A stretch of DNA of 64,000 nt, taken from Porites lobata (Eukaryota > Cnidaria > Anthozoa > Scleractinia > Poritidae). Position 1 is the first letter of the stretch. Each line of letters starts with the position of its first letter. This document shows, in pieces, positions 58,622 through 64,000 of this stretch. Both the position numbers and the translations under genes were made by a program. Below the pieces are notes generated by a model, which worked only from the letters and a program-made list of their open reading frames with translations, made no database searches and was not told the DNA's origin. The stretch covers positions 1,596,501-1,660,500 of the forward strand of contig CALNXK010000042.1 in assembly GCA_942486035.1 (NCBI GenBank), read 5' to 3'.

Positions 58622-58769
58622 CAGCCTGCGTAGCCGGCGGGATTAGCGTGCTGTATTTTTTTGGCGGCGAAGCCGCGAGAAGGCTGGGTTCCCGGCTTCG
58701 CCGCTCGCTTCGCGTGGATGGGCCAAGAAAGTACTCCGGGCACAAGAATCCCGCCTGCTACGCAGGTTA
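58622..58769. mobile_element. MITE related to the 51862 element
   Basis: CAGCCTGCGTAGCCGGCGGG pairs with CCCGCCTGCTACGCAGGTTA. GACTGT flanks the element on both sides. An inner GGCGAAGCCGCGAG/CGGCTTCGCCGC inverse pair gives a strong hairpin. The AGCCTGCGTAG terminus is shared with 51862-51999. Confidence 0.75.
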
Positions 58770-59879
58770 GACTGTACTCCGGTGAGACCGGCTCACAATC
58801 GACACAATCACACTATGTCAGGTGACCAATATTAACAGGAAACACAGTTGCACTCATTTTCGTCTCTATAGTATATTTTGGAATATATTATTGTTACATC
58901 CTAGAAAAGGAACCGTGTAACGTTTGATGATTGTGTTTGATACTAATAATTGCTACAAAAAACTTGCTAAAGCCAAAATCACACAGTGTAATATAATAGA
59001 ACCCCTACAACACACCCTGCGAACAAATGATCAAGGTACAGTGGTTAGAGGGCGTATATTTTGCCTGAACTCTGACGCCTTTTTAGCATAGAGGTCACGT
59101 ACTTTTTTATTTTTAAGTTCGCCGAGGGGGCGACCAGCAAGTCATTATCTAGGTGACTGAACTAGAAAATAACGACCTCTTCTGTTCTAATAATGACCTG
59201 CCTTTCCGTTAAAAAAATAACAACCTTTTCAAAACAATAGAAATGTGCATTAACTGTCAATTTTTATTCGGTTCCTTTTGATATGCATAAAATCTCCGGA
59301 AATTTCGATTGAAACATAAGATAATAACATAGGTGCAAATTTTCCGAAAAAGGTGATCCTTCTGACTGGGAGGTATAATCAACAACTTGCTCGAAAAGTA
59401 CATGTAGCTTGCGCAATGGGGTTATTGAGGCGGCAATACTGTCTCGTATAACACCTGCTGTGTAGGCTTGATGCAGATGGAACGCGGCTTTAGACAGGTT
59501 AGAACTTTTGTTTCGATCGAGAAATGTCGCTCTATTTTTCCTTGTTTAGCTGGCTGGTTGATCTGGAATAAAGAATTAGCACCCTTACGTACGGTCTCCC
59601 TTCTCAAAATAGTTAGTGTTTCTGCAGATCAAGTTCAGAACCGACTTTCTTTCAAGCCGAGTATATCTTTTAAGTTATAATTACGTTTAGTCCTAAAAAG
59701 CTCTAAAAGCTTTTAAACGAGCGGAAACTTGGGATTTAATTGAAAAGATATTACATCCTCTGCGTTATTTATTATTGTAATCCTTTTCTATGACAACGAT
59801 GAAAATGTGATGATGATTAACAATTTGTTTCCAACTACTTGTTTGAAGAGTCGAGTAATACTGTCATTTATTTTTAAGA
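58770..59879. other. Intergenic, nothing recognised
   Basis: No supported gene. A small GATGCAG|ATGGAACGCGGCTTTAGACAG|GTTAGA segment at about 59470-59497 has splice-like borders but is too short to support. Confidence 0.4.
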
Positions 59880-59880
59880 G

Positions 59881-59946
59881 GCTTGTGTGGTACAACGGTC
59901 CTCATTGACCCTGTAAAGATCAAGCGGATGAACCCTGAAGAACTGA
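59881..59946 (+). CDS. Candidate orphan internal exon
   Basis: A short exon-like segment lies between an acceptor (TTTTTAAGAG) and a near-consensus donor (CTGAG|GTCAGTAA). In the frame that stays open it reads GLCGTTVLIDPVKIKR followed by MNPEELR, a protein-like composition. No neighbouring exon could be joined, and I do not recognise the family. It may belong to a gene that continues past the right edge of the window. Confidence 0.4.
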
Positions 59947-60297
59947 GGTCAGTAATACCTGCATTTTAAGAAGAAGGAGAGATTTGGATTCTAAATTCTA
60001 TTCATTAATGAATATCTTACTTTATAAAAATATCTATATTTTAGCACTCTAGCGTCTGAATAGTTCTATTTAGTGAGTCAACACTCAAATCGCCATTCCC
60101 CTTTAATTCAAAGATAGAAATGTTTTATTATCTTACAACTGGGCGACACACTCGAGCATCTTTGCAAACGAAAATGAAGTATCTGATGACCGTCTAAATG
60201 TTATTGGTGTACAACTGGAAAAGGAACTAAAAATTGGAAATGGAACACAGAAGAGATTTTGTTGATCGACACCACGGACTTAAGGTTCGGAAAAATG

Positions 60298-60460
60298 GGC
60301 AACAAAAAACGTGCAACTTGTCTTGCAACATTGCAGCAAAACGAGTTGTATAGCGATGTTGCGCGTTTTACCACCAACATAAAACTTGTCTTGCACCAAA
60401 TCAGGTTGTCAACTCGTTTTGCAGCAGTGTTGCGAAACACGTTGCACGTTTTTTTTTTTC
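60298..60460. mobile_element. Palindromic MITE, AACAAAAAACGTGCAACTTG ends
   Basis: AAAAAACGTGCAACTTGTCT at the left pairs with the reverse complement of CGTGTTGCGAAACACGTTGC near the right, and TTGCAGCAAAACGAGTTG has an inverse partner CAACTCGTTTTGCAGCA. Non-coding, though open on both strands because of the palindrome. Confidence 0.75.
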
Positions 60461-61689
60461 CCCGTTTTTCCGTGCCTTTACAGAGAAAGAAGAGGTTCTA
60501 GTGCGTAGTGAAGCCTTTTCCACACGTTCAGATAGTGGGGAGGAAGGCGAAATGGCAGAAGCTGCCGGGGGGAAAGGGACTGCAGTTTTGTTCTCTGTTT
60601 ATTTGTCTGTCAGTTTTTTTTACTAAATCGAAGTTTCTTTATCCGATGACTGTAGAATCGGAACTCCTAAAACATCTGACGATTAAAATCTACGCAAATT
60701 TTATGAACTTTTGGTATTTTAGTTGAGTGAGTTTCGTTTATCCCATTCCGCAAAAAGAGTGGACACTGGAAAGATCCGCCTTTCCACTAAGCATATAATT
60801 ATATCTATTTGAAAATCGAATTTTCCTGCAGATGTTACAGTATATATTAAGTTTATTTTACTCAATTTTCCGACTTACGATTGAATAGAATGTCGCCATT
60901 CTATAATTTCTTTTTTTTTTCCGGCAACTCGAACTCTTTTCAAGAATCAAAACTCTTTTCATTTTTTTATTTGTTTAGCACATTCGCTTTCTCGGCAAAA
61001 CTACAAACAATTATGTCTTTTTATTAAAATTTTATTATACAGGAACTAGCTTAAAAAGTTATTAAATTGAGGTTTATTCTATTATGTGCAAGTTTTTTCA
61101 AGTACAAATGAGCTCTTAGCAACTTATGATCTGAGCTTATAGAGGGCAAAAAGATAGAATGATATCACTAGTTTTATACACTTATAATTCAACAACGCTT
61201 ACTGTGCAGTTCATAACCTAAAGAAAAACATTTTTGCAGAAAACTGAGGATTATTAGAAATGTTTCGACTGCGTAAAAAAAAACCAGCGTATTTATCAAG
61301 TAGGAGAAATATGACGTTAGAAAGTGGATGACTGAAGTCGTTACGTCACGTTGCCATGGTGGCAAAATTTGTGGATGAAACGTCACTTAAAAAGTGACTT
61401 TGAACTGTTTCAAACTTCCTCGACCGTATTCAGTTTCTTTTAATAGGTCAAATGTCGGCGAAATTGTCTGAGGTTGAATCTGAAAGGACCGTATTTGACT
61501 TTAGAAAAAGAAAAAGAAAATTTTTGCGCTGCGTTCACCAACTCCACAAAGCGGGCGCGTGAAATTAGGAAGTTTTACGCCGCATTCGTGTAACAACGGC
61601 TTAGATATATGCAAAAAAGCGTGATGCATCTTCAAAGTTGCTGTTTTGCTTATACAAACCTATTTCTATATTTGCCGTTCTCATTGCTG
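60461..61689. other. Intergenic, nothing recognised
   Basis: AT-rich DNA without supported features. A frame starting MAEAAGGKGTAV at 60552 is short and unsupported. Confidence 0.4.
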
Positions 61690-61850
61690 TCGCCGTCTTA
61701 AGCCACAAAAAATCGGACGACCGCGTAGCGGAAGTCCGATTTGTTTATTAATAGTCACGAGTATGATTAAAGACCGAATTGGACGACACGAAGTTCTGTT
61801 ACCAATTAATCATAGCTTTAACAAAATTTTTGATATATCAATATGAGGCT
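61690..61850. repeat. Hairpin repeat AATCGGAC...GTCCGATT
   Basis: AATCGGACGACCGCGTAGCG followed by GAAGTCCGATT forms a tight hairpin. It begins a repeat-like stretch that includes TAAAGACCGAATTGGACGAC. The downstream minus-strand frame to 62247 is probably part of the same repeat family rather than a gene. Confidence 0.45.
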
Positions 61851-61857
61851 TTTTTCT

Positions 61858-63454
61858 TCAAATCAAAACACAAGAAATTCCAAGACCTTTTTTTTGGTCA
61901 GCAGTGAAAAAAAGCCATTTAAGCGCCCGCGTGATGGCGCGTTCTGTGCAATTTCTTAGGCATGACGCGTACTGTCCTATTAAGAGTGATTTTCTGTAAA
62001 ATTCGAACTTCGGCCTGACACGGTACCTCATCGATTTGGCTGATTTTTGGCATGTAGTCTTAGAATGGTGTCCTAAATACTGAATGCATATTCTAAGGTT
62101 CGAATTCTCGTTGGTTTCAAAGATACAGGAATGACAGTTTTGACGAGGCCTCGAGCGTCCGCCATGTTGGTGAACTGAAGGACATTTACAGTAATTAATT
62201 CTAGCCTTATCATTGAAATAACTTAATCGTGACTCATACAGTTGCAAAGAACTATCCTTCCTCCTTTCATTTACGTACTCTTATCTGAAAATGGTTAAGC
62301 CTGAGCTACGAACGGCTATAACTTCTCACAGCACTTTTTCGGTACTTAAACGGTACACAAATTTGGTAGAAATTGGAAGGCCAATATCACCCATGCCACA
62401 TCGATTTAGACTAAGCCATTTTAACTAAACATAGTTTGTTTATAGCTAAGTTAGATTGTTGAATAAAATAATTGGGCAAATGCAACGGAACAGAAGTATG
62501 ATTGCACGAATGCGCAGTGGTTCAGCCACTTGGCCGCTAAAAACTTCAAAACAAAATTCGGTGAATATTTGAAAAGAAAATTCTTTAAAAATTGATCGTG
62601 CCTCTTAAACCCTATCTATCGCTTAAAAAACCCTCCCTTGAAATGTAAACAGATGATCTTTTGATTCTGATCTTGCGAAGAGCTTGAAATATGCGCTAAA
62701 ATGAAAATTATAAATTTTGTTACACACGGTACTAGCTCAAGTTCGCTCTTCGATTTCCCAGACCAATCGGGAGCCGCTCGTGTACTGCACAGTTACAATT
62801 TTCTCTGTAGTATTTCGCTGTATACAGCTACAAATTACATATTTTCTTAGGCAAAGATAACGCAAACGTTGTCAATTTTAATCAAAAGGCTAGAAAAACC
62901 AACCGTGCACTGTAGCTTTATGCAAATTGTATGGAATTCGATAATTACACGTGTAAACAGGAACCTACCTTTGCTAATGTACACTGTTTGGCAGATCGTT
63001 CCAGGGTAAGATATAAAACTAGTACATGAAATGAAATTAAAGAACTCATCAAGTCAAATTACCTGATCGTACCGTCATTACTGAATAATAAGTCCGCAAA
63101 ATATGACATGGAATGATCGGTGGGAGACGAAGCTATTTTTAGGAGGACAAGGAACTGCACGCTGGAACGGAACTGAAATGAACAACCTCAATCAAGTTCA
63201 GTCTTCTTGACGCTATTACACTGTAAACGTTTCACCCGAATTTGAACAGGAAGTTGTTTTCTATTTTCTTTCTCATTCTTGCATGTATTCTGCAGTTCGC
63301 CCACTATTTTTTCGTAACTTTTAATTTTCTAGCTAACTGGAATTGTTAAGAACTACCAACGCCCCTCCCCCCTCCCCCTCTTTGAGTGAACTTTCATTCG
63401 GTCTGATTCACAATAATTTTCGAACGGTGACAAAGTGATATTTGAAATGACATT
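61858..63454. other. Repeat-like and intergenic DNA
   Basis: The 129-residue minus-strand frame at 61858-62247 has no domain and its composition suggests a repeat-borne frame. From 62250 to 63454 I see no supported features. Confidence 0.4.
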
Positions 63455-63763
63455 TTATTTAGTATTTTTAAAAGCTCCTTCTTTTTTTTCCCGATAGCCA
63501 GGAATGTTTTGAACGTAAAGGCTCAAGTGGCGGTGTTTTTCACGACTCTGCTTGTAGACTGACCTCACCACCAGTACCACGGACATAAAATCTGATCGGA
63601 GAGGGTCATACAGTAACTGATGGGTCTCTGAAAAGCGAAATGCAGTCACTTGGGGCGAGTAGGCTATATAGATGATGAACTCATTGTTTATAACCCCATA
63701 ACCGTATCCCAAAAGTCGAGCCAGCCCGGGGCGAGCGAACACAATTTTGGGGCCACTGGCCAC
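63455..63763 (-). CDS. Unassigned 102-residue open frame
   Basis: It starts MASGPKIVFARPGLARLLGY, ends in a Lys-rich tail and includes EFIIYIAYSPQVTAFRFSE. The composition is more protein-like than most frames here, but I recognise no domain, signal peptide or splice context. It may be a repeat-borne frame. The next 237 bases to the window edge hold nothing recognisable apart from a C-rich run at about 63970. Confidence 0.3.
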   Translation of the reverse strand: MASGPKIVFARPGLARLLGYGYGVINNEFIIYIAYSPQVTAFRFSETHQLLYDPLRSDFMSVVLVVRSVYKQSREKHRHLSLYVQNIPGYREKKEGAFKNTK

Positions 63764-64000
63764 GCCCTTATGTTTAGCGGGAAATTGGTTGATTAGTCAA
63801 ATCTCCTTAACTCCACGACCATGCACCTTTCCAAATATAGCCCTACCTATCATCATATAGTTAGGGCCTCCCTTAAGCATTTGCAACTATTTTGATTTGT
63901 AGAAGACTGTTTAACAGTTTTCATTACTTTAATGTCTCGTAAACAACACGAGGTACATGTTCTGATCTCTCCCCCCCCCTTCCCTTCCCCCATCGATAAC

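Noticed and set aside
61858..62247. 129-residue minus-strand open frame
   Set aside because: No recognisable domain; the composition and neighbouring hairpin suggest a repeat-borne frame.

Overview
This window is eukaryotic and most likely from a cnidarian, probably an anthozoan such as a stony coral. The evidence is AT-rich DNA with long non-coding stretches, short genes whose exons end at clean GT/AG sites, and a dense load of small inverted-repeat transposons. It also carries a tRNA-derived SINE, Penelope-like, LINE and PIF/Harbinger relics, and an animal gene for a bacterial-type M15 peptidase. Species assignment is inference. Most open frames in the window are chance frames or repeat artefacts; I recognise four intact genes and one decayed paralogue.

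Layout. 1-5900: repeats, a Penelope-like relic (3558-4425) and several MITEs. 5949-8767 (minus): a three-exon gene for a 173-residue secreted precursor with a signal peptide, a long acidic middle and an extremely cationic tail (Trp, 14 Arg, His, then a Gly-Lys-Lys ending). This is the layout of cnidarian arminin-type antimicrobial peptide precursors. 9000-18900: transposon-rich DNA with a SINE, a LINE relic, a TTAA-flanked DNA element and two TIR elements. 18905-28420: a pair of inverted segmental repeats around a single-coding-exon bHLH transcription factor (24753-25340, minus). The left repeat copy is split by a 1.94-kb foldback element; the right copy keeps the empty site. 29335-34180: a large dispersed repeat, then a dead second copy of the cationic-peptide gene (31526-33923, minus) broken by start loss, a transposon, a frameshift and a stop.

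34790-46500: repeats, a PIF/Harbinger element with a transposase relic (40056-41114), a tandem duplication, a LINE 3' end and two unassigned candidate exons. 46582-50989 (plus): a three-exon secreted M15 (VanY/endolysin-type) metallopeptidase with all zinc and catalytic residues present. 51860-54050: MITEs, one with a clear 9-bp target duplication. 54559-57563 (plus): a three-exon compact GLD-2-type cytoplasmic poly(A) polymerase. 57942-64000: MITEs and one orphan candidate exon.

Functional reading. Two of the intact genes (cationic precursor and M15 peptidase) are secreted and fit host-microbe defence at an epithelium. The bHLH factor and the poly(A) polymerase are nuclear and RNA-regulatory housekeeping or developmental genes. 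Nothing in the sequence links the four in one pathway.
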